DNA of 64,000 nt from Halobacillus litoralis. Its GTDB lineage: Bacteria > Bacillota > Bacilli > Bacillales > Halobacillaceae. A program made the position numbers and the translations under genes. The stretch lies in assembly GCF_009856415.1 (NCBI RefSeq), contig NZ_WMEZ01000010.1:1-64000 (forward strand). Reading direction: 5' to 3'. The notes beneath the pieces were generated by a model, which had not been told where the DNA came from, made no database searches, and saw only the letters and a program-made list of their open reading frames with translations. Positions 33,595 through 41,467 of this stretch are shown here, in pieces (position 1 is the first letter of the stretch; each line of letters begins with the position of its first letter).

Positions 33595-33813
33595 ATGGCA
33601 GGTTTCTTGAAGACTTAGTTTCGAGACTTTTATTGAATGGGTGGGGGCTGCGGGGAATAGCTCGCTTTCCGCGGGAGCGCGGTGAGCCTCCTCGGACTGC
33701 GTCCTGTGGGGTCTCACCAAGCACTCTCTTCCCGCAGGAGTCTCCTGATTCCCCTCCGCCCCTTTGCCATGCAATTGTCTCGAATCCACTTCTCAGAAAC
33801 TCTCCTTGTATGC
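33595..33813 (+). repeat. dispersed repeat element, copy C
   Basis: Full-length copy (~219 bp), about 85 percent identical by eye to copy E in the opposite orientation. Left end GGCAGGTTTCTTGAAGAC, nested core GGGGAAT...GCGGG...GGTGAG CCTCC TCGGACTGCGTCC...GGGGTCTCACC...CCCGC...ATTCCCC, right end GAGTTTC/CTTGTATGC. Contains no real gene. Confidence 0.88.
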
Positions 33814-34036
33814 TTAAGCGAATTGAATAATATAAATTTCTCTCCATTGGTAGTTATAAGCTTGAAATCCTGATATAAAGCACTTTATGACTGCTTCTCT
33901 AGTTTGGGGTGGAAGCTATGAAACTCCTGGGGGAGAAGGAGGTAGGCAAGATAGGGACATGCCATTTAAGAAAGCGTTATCATTATTTGTTAAATTCTAG
34001 TACACTAGAGATAATTCATAAGGTGAGGTGAAGGAA

Positions 34037-34987
34037 TTGAAGAATAAAGCGCCGATGGATTTAGGTAATGATGTATTTTTGATTGATGGCTATGATATGG
34101 GGTTTGAAGGACGTACAGGTACATATGTTTTGTTAGGGGATGACATTACGCTTGTGGAAACGGGTCCGAGTCCTTCTGTGCCGCGAGTGCTGGCGGGTTT
34201 GGAAGAGTTGGAGATTCCGAAAGAAAAAGTAGCGTACGTGGTTTTGACGCATATCCATTTGGATCATGCAGGTGGGGCAGGGCTGCTTTTGCAGGAGTGC
34301 CCGAATGCGAAGGTTATCGTCCATGAAAAAGGGAAGCGGCATCTCGCAGATCCCTCACGTTTGATTCAAGGAGCGCAGGCGGTATATGGAGAAGCGTTTG
34401 ATAAATTGTTCGACCCAATTCTTCCTATACCAGAAGAGAAGCTGGAAACAAAGACAGACGGAGACACGCTGACGCTTTCAATGAAACGTAAACTCACATT
34501 CTATGATACTCCCGGACATGCCAAGCACCATCTTGGCATTCATGATTCACAGAGTAACGGGATTTTCACAGGGGATACGGCAGGGATTCGCTATCATCAA
34601 ACCGAAGATCATGGACTGACGTTTTATTTGCCAACGACTTCACCGAACCAGTTCGATCCGGATGCCATGCTTGAGTGCATCCGTCGTTTTCGCGATATGA
34701 ATCCTTCTTGTCTCTATTTCGGTCATTTCGGAAAGACGGAGGATCCTGATCAAACGTTTGACCAAGTCAGTGGCTGGGTCCCTGTTTTTGTGAGTGAAGC
34801 GAAGGATGCTTTAGAGCAAGGCCAAGGGTTGGAGGGCGTACAACAGCGGCTTCATGATCGTGTATCGTCTTATTTAGATGAAAGAGGAATTCCGAAGGAT
34901 CATAAGGTCTATGATATTCTCAAATTGGATATCGATGTTTGTTCCATGGGCCTTGCCGACTACTTGAAGAAGAAAAGCAGAACATAA
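34037..34987 (+). CDS. metallo-beta-lactamase-fold hydrolase
   Basis: A 316-residue protein with the Zn motif THIHLDHAGG (HxHxDH), downstream DTPGHAKHHLG and GIFTGDTAG, and LYFGHFG. It belongs to the glyoxalase II/RNase Z-like superfamily, probably a thioester or lactone hydrolase; substrate unknown. The start is TTG 34037 with GAGGTG 6 nt upstream; an in-frame GTG at 34028 overlaps that site. Stand-alone with a terminator. Confidence 0.87.
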   Translation: MKNKAPMDLGNDVFLIDGYDMGFEGRTGTYVLLGDDITLVETGPSPSVPRVLAGLEELEIPKEKVAYVVLTHIHLDHAGGAGLLLQECPNAKVIVHEKGKRHLADPSRLIQGAQAVYGEAFDKLFDPILPIPEEKLETKTDGDTLTLSMKRKLTFYDTPGHAKHHLGIHDSQSNGIFTGDTAGIRYHQTEDHGLTFYLPTTSPNQFDPDAMLECIRRFRDMNPSCLYFGHFGKTEDPDQTFDQVSGWVPVFVSEAKDALEQGQGLEGVQQRLHDRVSSYLDERGIPKDHKVYDILKLDIDVCSMGLADYLKKKSRT

Positions 34988-35002
34988 TTGTTCTGCTTTT
35001 TC
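34973..35002 (+). terminator. terminator
   Basis: AAAAGCAGAAC / GTTCTGCTTTTT, closing the MBL hydrolase gene. Confidence 0.9.
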
Positions 35003-35078
35003 TCATGATTGCACATATAATTGAAACATAACGCCGTACTTGAACGTATGGATTATGGAGAAAGAAGGGGGATACATA

Positions 35079-36788
35079 ATGATTGGAATAGTAATGACAA
35101 CGGTCTTATCTTTTCTATTATTTTTGGCGTTGTCCATCATCGTCTATGTAAAGAATCGAATGAGAAGAAAGAAAATCATGAAAACGACAGTGGAAGTCCT
35201 GATTTTCGGTATCATCGTCATGTTTTTCGTCGTTTATGCGTTCATGCCGACGATTACGGTACCGAATATGTTGATTCTCAATGTGATTGTCGCTGTTTTG
35301 TTTGTTCCGTTAGTGTATGGTGGAGCCAAAGTGCCGGTGCAATATCAAACGATGCACCGCTCGCTTTCAGGAATCGTTATTTTAGGCGTGGCGGTCGCGG
35401 TGATTGGTGTTTTCATTTACAGCATTCTAGCTTTGGAAGACAGTTATGAGAGCATTTCTAAATCAGAGGAAGAGGAAGCACGTCCTTTGAATGAGGAAAA
35501 CACACCCATTTCTGTAGCGCCTGAATCTGCACGGAACAAGGTGCAAAAAGCGATGAGTGTCGTTCCGAATACGCAGTTCTATGATTTAGGAAAGCTGCAA
35601 GCCCAGCAAATTGATGGTGAAATCGCATATGTGGCACCGGTAGAGTTTTCGAGCTTCTGGCGTTATTTGCGAGGGAAAGAGACGGAAGGATACTTTACGA
35701 TTACGGCTACGAATATCAATGCACAGCCGGAATTCGTTCAGAGCAAGATGAGGTACACGAACTCAAGCTTCTTCAATCACAATGTGCAACGTGTCGTCTA
35801 TGGGAAGCATCCAAATTATATTCAAAGTGGAGACGCACAGATTGAAGTCGATGACGAAGGAAAGCCGTGGTATGTCCAAACGATCTATAAGCCGCTGCTG
35901 TTTTCCAACCGCCCGGACATGAATGATATCAAAGTGGCCATTGTCGATCCGGTTTCAGGTGAGATCGAGACCTATGATTCTTCTGATGCTCCTGAATTCG
36001 TCGAAGGGTCGGTCAGCTCTGAGCTTGCAGCGATCGAAAACGAGTACTTTGGTAAATATGTGAATGGATGGTTAAATTCAATCTTTGGGAAAAAAGATGT
36101 CAAGATCCCGAATGAGTCGGGGACTGAAAGCAGTGTTACACCGATTTTCAATGAAGCGGGTGAAATGTTCTACTTCACTGATATGGCATCACCGAAAGAA
36201 AATATTGATTCTGCTCTTGGTTATACGTTGATCAATGCCCGGACAGGGGCCCTCACCTACTACAATGGTCAGCAAAATCAGGGGATCATGGATAGTAAAG
36301 GAGCTGTGCAGATTGTAAACAAACAGTATCCTGAGAAAAACTGGACAGGAACGATGCCGGTTCTCTATAACGTGGACGGCCACCCGACATGGATTGTAAA
36401 CGTACTTGATCCAAATGGCTTGTTCAAGCAGTATGCGTACATCAAGGCAGCAGATTCAGATTTTGCTGTTTTTGGAGATACGGCTAAGCAGACGTTGAAC
36501 GCCTACCGTCTGCAAATAGCTCAGGATCCTAGCAGCGTGGAGGGGAGTCAGGGTGTCGACTTGACAGAGAAGTCAGGAACGATTAACCGTGTTCTTGTCA
36601 CCTCTACTGACTCCAGGCAGTCTGTCCAATTTTTATTAGAAGGCGAAACGACCATCTATACGGTTAACACCAGCAAAGCCCCACTTGCCATTTTCCTAAA
36701 AGAAGGAGATCAAGTGGATATTCAAGCACGTATCCGCGAGAATGGCACAGCCACCGTAGAAGAAATGCAAATTCAAGGCATCAATTGA
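35079..36788 (+). CDS. large membrane-anchored protein of unknown function
   Basis: A 569-residue protein. Four hydrophobic segments lie in the first ~130 residues (MIGIVMTTVLSFLLFLALSI, LIFGIIVMFFVVYAFM, MLILNVIVAVLFVPLVYG, GIVILGVAVAVIGVFIYSIL). A ~435-residue, probably extracytoplasmic region follows, with repeated 'pATD...tGal.yy'-type segments (LGYTLINARTGALTYYNGQ; VAIVDPVSGEIETYD) that recall PepSY-like modules. I cannot name the family. ATG 35079 with AAGGGGGA upstream; own terminator. Confidence 0.75.
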   Translation: MIGIVMTTVLSFLLFLALSIIVYVKNRMRRKKIMKTTVEVLIFGIIVMFFVVYAFMPTITVPNMLILNVIVAVLFVPLVYGGAKVPVQYQTMHRSLSGIVILGVAVAVIGVFIYSILALEDSYESISKSEEEEARPLNEENTPISVAPESARNKVQKAMSVVPNTQFYDLGKLQAQQIDGEIAYVAPVEFSSFWRYLRGKETEGYFTITATNINAQPEFVQSKMRYTNSSFFNHNVQRVVYGKHPNYIQSGDAQIEVDDEGKPWYVQTIYKPLLFSNRPDMNDIKVAIVDPVSGEIETYDSSDAPEFVEGSVSSELAAIENEYFGKYVNGWLNSIFGKKDVKIPNESGTESSVTPIFNEAGEMFYFTDMASPKENIDSALGYTLINARTGALTYYNGQQNQGIMDSKGAVQIVNKQYPEKNWTGTMPVLYNVDGHPTWIVNVLDPNGLFKQYAYIKAADSDFAVFGDTAKQTLNAYRLQIAQDPSSVEGSQGVDLTEKSGTINRVLVTSTDSRQSVQFLLEGETTIYTVNTSKAPLAIFLKEGDQVDIQARIRENGTATVEEMQIQGIN

Positions 36789-36789
36789 C

Positions 36790-36826
36790 AAAAAGCAGCA
36801 GGGCACCCGCACCTGCTGCTTTTTTG
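36790..36826 (+). terminator. terminator
   Basis: AAAAGCAGCAGG / CCTGCTGCTTTTTT. Confidence 0.9.
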
Positions 36827-36872
36827 TTATGATAAAATAAATATAGAATTTTAATAGTTGGAGGGATTTTTT

Positions 36873-37256
36873 ATGGCAGAAAAAACATTCGCAACAGCAA
36901 TTAATTGTATGGATGGACGTGTGCAACTACCGGTCATCCACTGGATGCAGGAACGTTACAGGACGGAATACATCGACATGATTACAGAAGCCGGTCCGAC
37001 GAAGTTCTTGTTGGAAGGCTCTGAAGATCAGCTGGAGGCTGTAAAAACGAAAATTGGCATTTCTGTAGACAAGCACGGGTCTGGCGTTGTGGCTGTTGTC
37101 GGCCACTACAATTGTGCCGGAAACCCTGTTGATCGTGATGTGAAAGCCGGCCAAATCAAGGAATCTGTAGACCTTGTGAAGTCATGGGGCTTCAATGTGG
37201 ATGCCATCGGCTTATATGTAAACGATCAGTGGGAAGTAGAAGTGATCACAGAATAA
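36873..37256 (+). CDS. beta-carbonic-anhydrase-like small protein
   Basis: A 127-residue protein with the beta-CA zinc ligands C12 (NCMDGR, with the D14-R16 dyad), H78 and C81 (VVGHYNCAGNP). It is much shorter than classical beta carbonic anhydrases (~190-220), lacking the N-terminal arm and part of the C-terminal region, so it may be a minimal enzyme or a different Zn protein. ATG 36873 has GGAGGG 7 nt upstream. Followed 62 bp later by a 72-residue gene. Confidence 0.8.
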   Translation: MAEKTFATAINCMDGRVQLPVIHWMQERYRTEYIDMITEAGPTKFLLEGSEDQLEAVKTKIGISVDKHGSGVVAVVGHYNCAGNPVDRDVKAGQIKESVDLVKSWGFNVDAIGLYVNDQWEVEVITE

Positions 37257-37318
37257 GAGGATTTTTCTTCCTTATGGCGAATAGTTCTTAAGGAGAACAT
37301 TCGCAAAGGAGTGGCGGT

Positions 37319-37537
37319 ATGGAGCAAGCGAGCTGGTTTGATTTCGTTGAAAAAGAGCGGGATCCGGTTTATGAAGCACTGCAAACTTTAACGGAGGAGA
37401 ACCCGAGATTACGCATCGCCTCCTATACCATTACGTTGAATCCTTTTGCTTTAATTGAAATTGAAAGTGACGGCATTCATGATTGCGTCAGCAACATCGA
37501 AGCCTGCTACAAGTATTTGTGTAACTTAAATAAATAA
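37319..37537 (+). CDS. small conserved-looking protein, function unknown
   Basis: A 72-residue protein (MEQASWFDFVEKERDPVYEA...). It has a good AAAGGAGTGG site, is acidic, contains two Cys near its end and no membrane segment. It shares the transcript of the carbonic-anhydrase-like gene and ends at a perfect terminator. Confidence 0.65.
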   Translation: MEQASWFDFVEKERDPVYEALQTLTEENPRLRIASYTITLNPFALIEIESDGIHDCVSNIEACYKYLCNLNK

Positions 37538-37541
37538 CTTT

Positions 37542-37581
37542 AAAGGCAACCCCCGGAGTCCAAACTCCGGGGGTTGCCTTT
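37542..37581 (+). terminator. terminator, perfect 18-bp stem
   Basis: AAAGGCAACCCCCGGAGT / ACTCCGGGGGTTGCCTTT around CCAA. Confidence 0.92.
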
Positions 37582-37607
37582 GCCTTATCTCCTACTAAAG
37601 CTCCCGA

Positions 37608-37806
37608 TTGTGGATGACTCAGTTTCGACGGGGTTCGTTGCCTGAGTTGTGCGTCAGGGGTGGCTGGGAAGCTACTCGCTTTCCTGTGGGGATGACGGCA
37701 AGCCTCCTCGAGCTTCGCTCAGCGGGGTCTCGCCAGCCAATCCATTCCCACGGGAGTCTCGCAGCTTCCCAACCACCCCATTCGATACCGGAGAGAAACG
37801 AACCCC
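37608..37806 (+). repeat. dispersed repeat element, copy D
   Basis: Left end GATGACTCAGTTTCGACG, core GGCAAGCCTCCTCGAGCTTCGCTCAGCGGGGTCTCGCC. The apical stem is GAGC-TTC-GCTC where copies C and E have GGAC-TGC-GTCC, a compensatory change. The right side is degenerate. It lies 117 bp from copy E, which points the other way. Confidence 0.83.
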
Positions 37807-37923
37807 TATCCCCAGAGGGACCGCCTTCCACCTTCACTCAGGAGTATACATAAAGCGCTCAACACGAAACTTTCATGCTCGTAATGACCACCGAATAGAG
37901 TTTTATATTATTCCATTCATTTG

Positions 37924-38143
37924 AGCATACAAGTAGAGTTTCCAACAAGTGGTTTCGAGCCACTCACTTGGTAAAGGGGCGGAGGGGAATGGGGAGACTC
38001 CTGCGGGAAGAAAGTGCTAGGAGAGACCCCACAGGACGCAGTCCGAGGAGGCTCACCGCGCTCCCGCGGAAAGCGACTCATTCCCCGCAGCCCCAACCCT
38101 CATAACAAAAGTCTCGAAATCGAGTACTCAAGAATCCTGCCAT
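37924..38143 (-). repeat. dispersed repeat element, copy E
   Basis: Inverted relative to copy C and nearly the same throughout, including the GCATACAAG end and the GGCAGGATTCTTGAG end. Core GGACGCAGTCC (complement of copy C) and GGTGAGCCTCCTCGGA are conserved. Confidence 0.88.
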
Positions 38144-38228
38144 ATTGTTGAATAGGGATTTGAGTGGAGGTTTCTTTTTTTATACAATGGTCATGGTAAT
38201 GAAAATACGAATGAAAAGGTGTTTACCT

Positions 38229-39353
38229 ATGAAGAAATATATCGTAGTAGGCGGGGGAGTGCTTGGCGCATCCGTCGCTTACCACTTGGCAAAAGAAGGC
38301 GTCGACGTGAAAATCATTGACCGAAAAGACGACGGACAGGCGACAGAGGCGGCAGCTGGAATCGTATGCCCGTGGCTCGCTCAACGCCGTAACAAGCGCT
38401 GGTACCGGCTCGTCAAAGGCGGCGCTCGTTACTATCCCGAACTGATCCGCCAGCTTGAAGCGGAAGGAGAGACCAAGACGGGTTATCGTCGCGTAGGAGC
38501 GATCAGTCTTCAAAGAGATGAAGCGAAATTAGAAAAAACGATTGAACGCGCAGTGAAGCGTCGAGAAGATGGCGCTCCTGAAATCGGTGAAATCACAAGG
38601 ATTTCATCGGAAGAAGCGAAAAAAATGTTTCCACCGCTAGCGGATGGGTACGATGCGATTCATGTCAGCGGTGCCGCACGCGTCAATGGCCGTGAGTTGA
38701 GAGATGCGCTCCTTCGTGTAGCTGAAAAACATGGGGTGGAAAGGATTCATGGAGATGCTAGTCTTATTCATGAAGGACAGAAAGTGACCGCTGTCGAAGT
38801 GGAAGGCATACGTCATGAAGCGGATGAAGTGATTGTGACAGCTGGTGCGTGGGCGAAACCGATCCTCAAGCCACTGGGGATTGATTTTCTCGTTCACCCT
38901 CAAAAAGCACAAATCGTTCATTTGGACCTGCCGAATATGGAAACGGAAGATTGGCCTGTCATCATGCCACCGAACAATCAGTATATGCTTTCCTTCGGGG
39001 GCGGCCGTGTGGTCATTGGTGCCACACATGAGACCGATGCAGGTTTCGATGGAAGGTCTACTGTAGGTGGTCTGCATTATGTGTTTGATAAGGCACTCGA
39101 AGTGGCCCCGGGACTCCATGACAGCACGTTTGCTGAAACGCGTGTCGGATTCCGCCCATTTACGCCCGGATCCCTGCCTGTTTTCGGTGGCATCCCTGAA
39201 TGGTCGAACTTATATGTCGCCAATGGCCTAGGGGCTTCCGGACTCACATCCGGCCCTTACGTTGGCGCTGAACTTGCTCGTCTGGTCCTAGGAAAAGAAA
39301 CCGAGCTTGATCCAGCGGATTATGATGTATCCGAAGCGCTTGGGTCTGAATAA
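38229..39353 (+). CDS. FAD-dependent D-amino-acid/glycine oxidase-family protein
   Basis: A 374-residue DAO-superfamily oxidoreductase: N-terminal dinucleotide fold YIVVGGGVLGASVAYHLAKEGVDVKIID, then EAAAGIVCPW, and C-terminal GFRPFTPGSLPVFGGIPEWSNLYVANGLGASGLTSGPYVGAELARLVLG. Members oxidise glycine, sarcosine or D-amino acids; the substrate is undetermined. ATG 38229 has AAAGGTG 8 nt upstream. Preceded only by the two repeats; own terminator. Confidence 0.86.
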   Translation: MKKYIVVGGGVLGASVAYHLAKEGVDVKIIDRKDDGQATEAAAGIVCPWLAQRRNKRWYRLVKGGARYYPELIRQLEAEGETKTGYRRVGAISLQRDEAKLEKTIERAVKRREDGAPEIGEITRISSEEAKKMFPPLADGYDAIHVSGAARVNGRELRDALLRVAEKHGVERIHGDASLIHEGQKVTAVEVEGIRHEADEVIVTAGAWAKPILKPLGIDFLVHPQKAQIVHLDLPNMETEDWPVIMPPNNQYMLSFGGGRVVIGATHETDAGFDGRSTVGGLHYVFDKALEVAPGLHDSTFAETRVGFRPFTPGSLPVFGGIPEWSNLYVANGLGASGLTSGPYVGAELARLVLGKETELDPADYDVSEALGSE

Positions 39354-39365
39354 ATGTCTCCACAT

Positions 39366-39403
39366 AAAAATCCATGCAGCCTCATGAGGCTGCATGGATT
39401 TTT
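39366..39403. terminator. bidirectional terminator
   Basis: AAAAATCCATGCAGCCTCA / TGAGGCTGCATGGATTTTT, a perfect stem between convergent genes. Confidence 0.93.
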
Positions 39404-39405
39404 CA

Positions 39406-39822
39406 TTATTTCTCAGGGTAGTCACAGTACTCGATGATTGTTCCTTCGGTATCGGCCGGATTCAAATAAATGAGACGTCGGCCGTGTTTGTTAGTCCGTA
39501 ATGACCATTCCAGGGTCCGGATGCCTTGCTCCTCTAGTTCATTCAATGCTTGATCCAAATCCCCGACATCATAGGCAATGTGATGGACCCCTTTTCCTTT
39601 TTGCTTAATAAAGCGAGCGATGGGGGAGGTTGTATTATTTGTAGGCATTAACAATTCTGTACGATCGCCTTTGATATCAATAATCGCGATTTCACTTTCT
39701 ACTCCTTCTGCTTCACTTCGATAACGGTCAATCAAAGTTCCGCCAAGGACTTTGGTGTAAAAAGTGATGCTGTCTTCGATGTTGCGGACAGCGACTCCAA
39801 TATGATCCAGTCTTTTTTCCAC
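39406..39822 (-). CDS. VOC-family protein (methylmalonyl-CoA epimerase-like)
   Basis: A 138-residue vicinal-oxygen-chelate protein with two beta-alpha-beta modules: LDHIGVAVRNIEDSITFYTKVLGG...AEGVESEIAIID and GVHHIAYDVGDLDQALNELEEQGIRTLE, with metal-ligand candidates in DHIG, E (ELLMP), HHIAY and the final IEYCDYPEK. This arrangement is that of methylmalonyl-CoA epimerase, but no mutase gene is nearby. GTG 39822 is preferred (GAGGAG 7 nt upstream); an ATG two codons earlier is too close to that site. Confidence 0.78.
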   Translation of the reverse strand: MEKRLDHIGVAVRNIEDSITFYTKVLGGTLIDRYRSEAEGVESEIAIIDIKGDRTELLMPTNNTTSPIARFIKQKGKGVHHIAYDVGDLDQALNELEEQGIRTLEWSLRTNKHGRRLIYLNPADTEGTIIEYCDYPEK

Positions 39823-39982
39823 GTTCATTCTCCTCTGCTGCCATTCTGAGAACCATTTTAACATACGAACGCCCAGCAAATGGTCTGGGGGTCCTCATTA
39901 AAGGCCCATTTTCACAGTATCTATCAAAACGTACAAGCTGATTTGGCTCTATCACATAAAGTAGAGCAGGAGGTGATTTTCT

Positions 39983-40213
39983 ATGCCTGCCTGGATCAGC
40001 AATAGTTTCAAAATCCTGTCATCCGCTGTACTGCACGGAGTTGTAACTCTCCTTTTATTCGGAACATCCATCTTCACCATAGTTACTGGATTGACGTGGA
40101 TAAAAGGGTTGATCGTCATCGGATTGTTGATTTTCTGGCTTGCTTCATTTGTGTGTGTAGCCCAAAAGCTGTACGCGTATTTGTTCGGCCGTTGGAAAGA
40201 CGACGATGAATAA
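39983..40213 (+). CDS. small membrane protein
   Basis: A 76-residue protein with two hydrophobic helices (VLHGVVTLLLFGTSIFTIVTG and GLIVIGLLIFWLASFVCV) and a charged C-terminus. CAGGAGGTGA lies 8 nt before ATG 39983. Function unknown; own terminator. Confidence 0.68.
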   Translation: MPAWISNSFKILSSAVLHGVVTLLLFGTSIFTIVTGLTWIKGLIVIGLLIFWLASFVCVAQKLYAYLFGRWKDDDE

Positions 40214-40217
40214 GAAA

Positions 40218-40246
40218 AAGGGGGCCTGTGGCACAGGACCCCTTTA
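40218..40246. terminator. bidirectional terminator
   Basis: AAGGGGGCCTGTG / CACAGGACCCCTT between convergent genes. Confidence 0.85.
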
Positions 40247-40250
40247 CATA

Positions 40251-40910
40251 TTAATCTAGTTGTTTGACGACTTCTTTGGCAACGACTTCTGTGGATTGCG
40301 GGTTCTGACCGGTAATCAGGTTGCCGTCCACTTCAAAATGCTCCGACCAGTTAGGACCGCTCACGAATGTTGCTCCCAGTTCATTCAGCTTGCTTTCAAG
40401 CAGGAATGGCATGTGTTGATCGAGCGTCGTTTCCACTTCTTCGGCGTCAGTGAATGCATTGACGCGTTTTCCTTTGACCAATGGTTCACCGTTGGACAGG
40501 GTAGCGCCGACAAGGCCTGCAGGGCCATGGCAGACGGCTGCGACAATTTTATCCGCTTCATAAAAATTACGAAGCAGCTTTTGTAGCTTTTCATTATCCG
40601 GGAAGTCAAACATCGTTCCGTGACCGCCTGGTAGGAAAATGGCATCGTAATCTTCCGCTTCGACATCTGCGATCGGTGTTGTATTTTCTAAATGTGGTTT
40701 CGTATCTAGAATCTCTTGTGGTTCATCTTCGCTGACACTACCTGGATCAACAGGTGCCCGGCCGCCTTCTGGGCTTGCTACGGTCACTTCATAGCCATGT
40801 TTTTGAAACTCGTTATAGGCTTCACCGAATTCGGACAGCCAAATTCCTGTCGGCTGCTCATCCGTAATCTTTTCGTGGTTCGTAACGACCATTAGTACTT
40901 TTTTAGACAT
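40251..40910 (-). CDS. DJ-1/PfpI-family protein (Hsp31-like)
   Basis: A 219-residue protein with the nucleophile elbow AAVCHGPAGL (C127-H128), the E27 region WLSEFGEAYNEF and GGHGTMFDFPDN. It matches the Hsp31/glyoxalase III-like class acting on methylglyoxal or as a holding chaperone; which activity applies is not visible. GGAGGAG-like site before ATG 40910. Confidence 0.86.
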   Translation of the reverse strand: MSKKVLMVVTNHEKITDEQPTGIWLSEFGEAYNEFQKHGYEVTVASPEGGRAPVDPGSVSEDEPQEILDTKPHLENTTPIADVEAEDYDAIFLPGGHGTMFDFPDNEKLQKLLRNFYEADKIVAAVCHGPAGLVGATLSNGEPLVKGKRVNAFTDAEEVETTLDQHMPFLLESKLNELGATFVSGPNWSEHFEVDGNLITGQNPQSTEVVAKEVVKQLD

Positions 40911-41039
40911 GATTGTACTCCTCCTTTGGTAGTGAATGTTATTTTAATATGTGAAAATCAACAGTGACAAACATTCTGCTTTGGCGCACATAGATTGAAT
41001 TTCCCGTTTTAAAAACTATAAAACATGGGCGAGCATACA

Positions 41040-41068
41040 TTGACAAAATGGAATGCTGCGCATACGAT
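41040..41068 (+). promoter_or_regulatory. sigma-A promoter of czrA-like operon
   Basis: TTGACA (41040-41045), 17 bp, TACGAT (41063-41068). Confidence 0.75.
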
Positions 41069-41083
41069 AAGTGTATATATGAA

Positions 41084-41097
41084 TATATGCGCATATA
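41084..41097. promoter_or_regulatory. ArsR/SmtB-type metal operator
   Basis: Perfect palindrome TATATGCGCATATA within ATATGAATATATGCGCATAT, just downstream of the -10 box and 18 bp before the regulator gene. Typical of CzrA/SmtB-type zinc-responsive operators. Confidence 0.75.
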
Positions 41098-41114
41098 AGG
41101 AAGGTGTCGATTTC

Positions 41115-41453
41115 ATGAGTGAAGATAAAAATAAACGAGAAGATCAGGAGAAAAAACACGCCAATGAACTGGATGAAGAGACATTGTTCGTCGTTTCCCA
41201 GACATTTAAGGCGTTGTCCGATCCGACACGAATCAGAATCCTACATTTACTATGTGAACAAGAAATGTCCGTCAATCAAATTGCCGATACATTAGAACTT
41301 CGCCAATCGACCGTTTCCCACCAGCTGCGGTTTTTAAAGAATCTACGTTTGGTGAAGTATCGAAGAGCGGGTACCACATTATTTTATTCTCACGACGATG
41401 AGCACGTCATCGATCTTTTGCAACAAACCATCAATCACGCTCTTCACCATTAA
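41115..41453 (+). CDS. CzrA-like zinc/cobalt-responsive repressor
   Basis: A 112-residue ArsR/SmtB repressor. [44 protein letters not shown]. The alpha-5 metal site is complete: D95-x-H97...H108-x2-H111, with the same spacings as CzrA D84/H86/H97/H100, and no Cys site is present. It therefore senses Zn or Co rather than arsenic or cadmium. ATG 41115; starts upstream of it in the operator are not credible. Followed 14 bp later by the P-type ATPase. Confidence 0.9.
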   Translation: MSEDKNKREDQEKKHANELDEETLFVVSQTFKALSDPTRIRILHLLCEQEMSVNQIADTLELRQSTVSHQLRFLKNLRLVKYRRAGTTLFYSHDDEHVIDLLQQTINHALHH

Positions 41454-41467
41454 AGGGGAGAAAGAGA

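Noticed and set aside
33515-33847. N-terminal extension of the Tyr-rich protein to 231 residues
   Set aside because: The added part runs through repeat copy C; a GAGGAG site supports ATG 33514.
33880-33960. Possible sixth, degenerate copy of the dispersed repeat (GAAACTCCTGGGGGAGAA)
   Set aside because: Only one short block resembles the family (GAGACTCCTGCGGGAA); too weak to claim.
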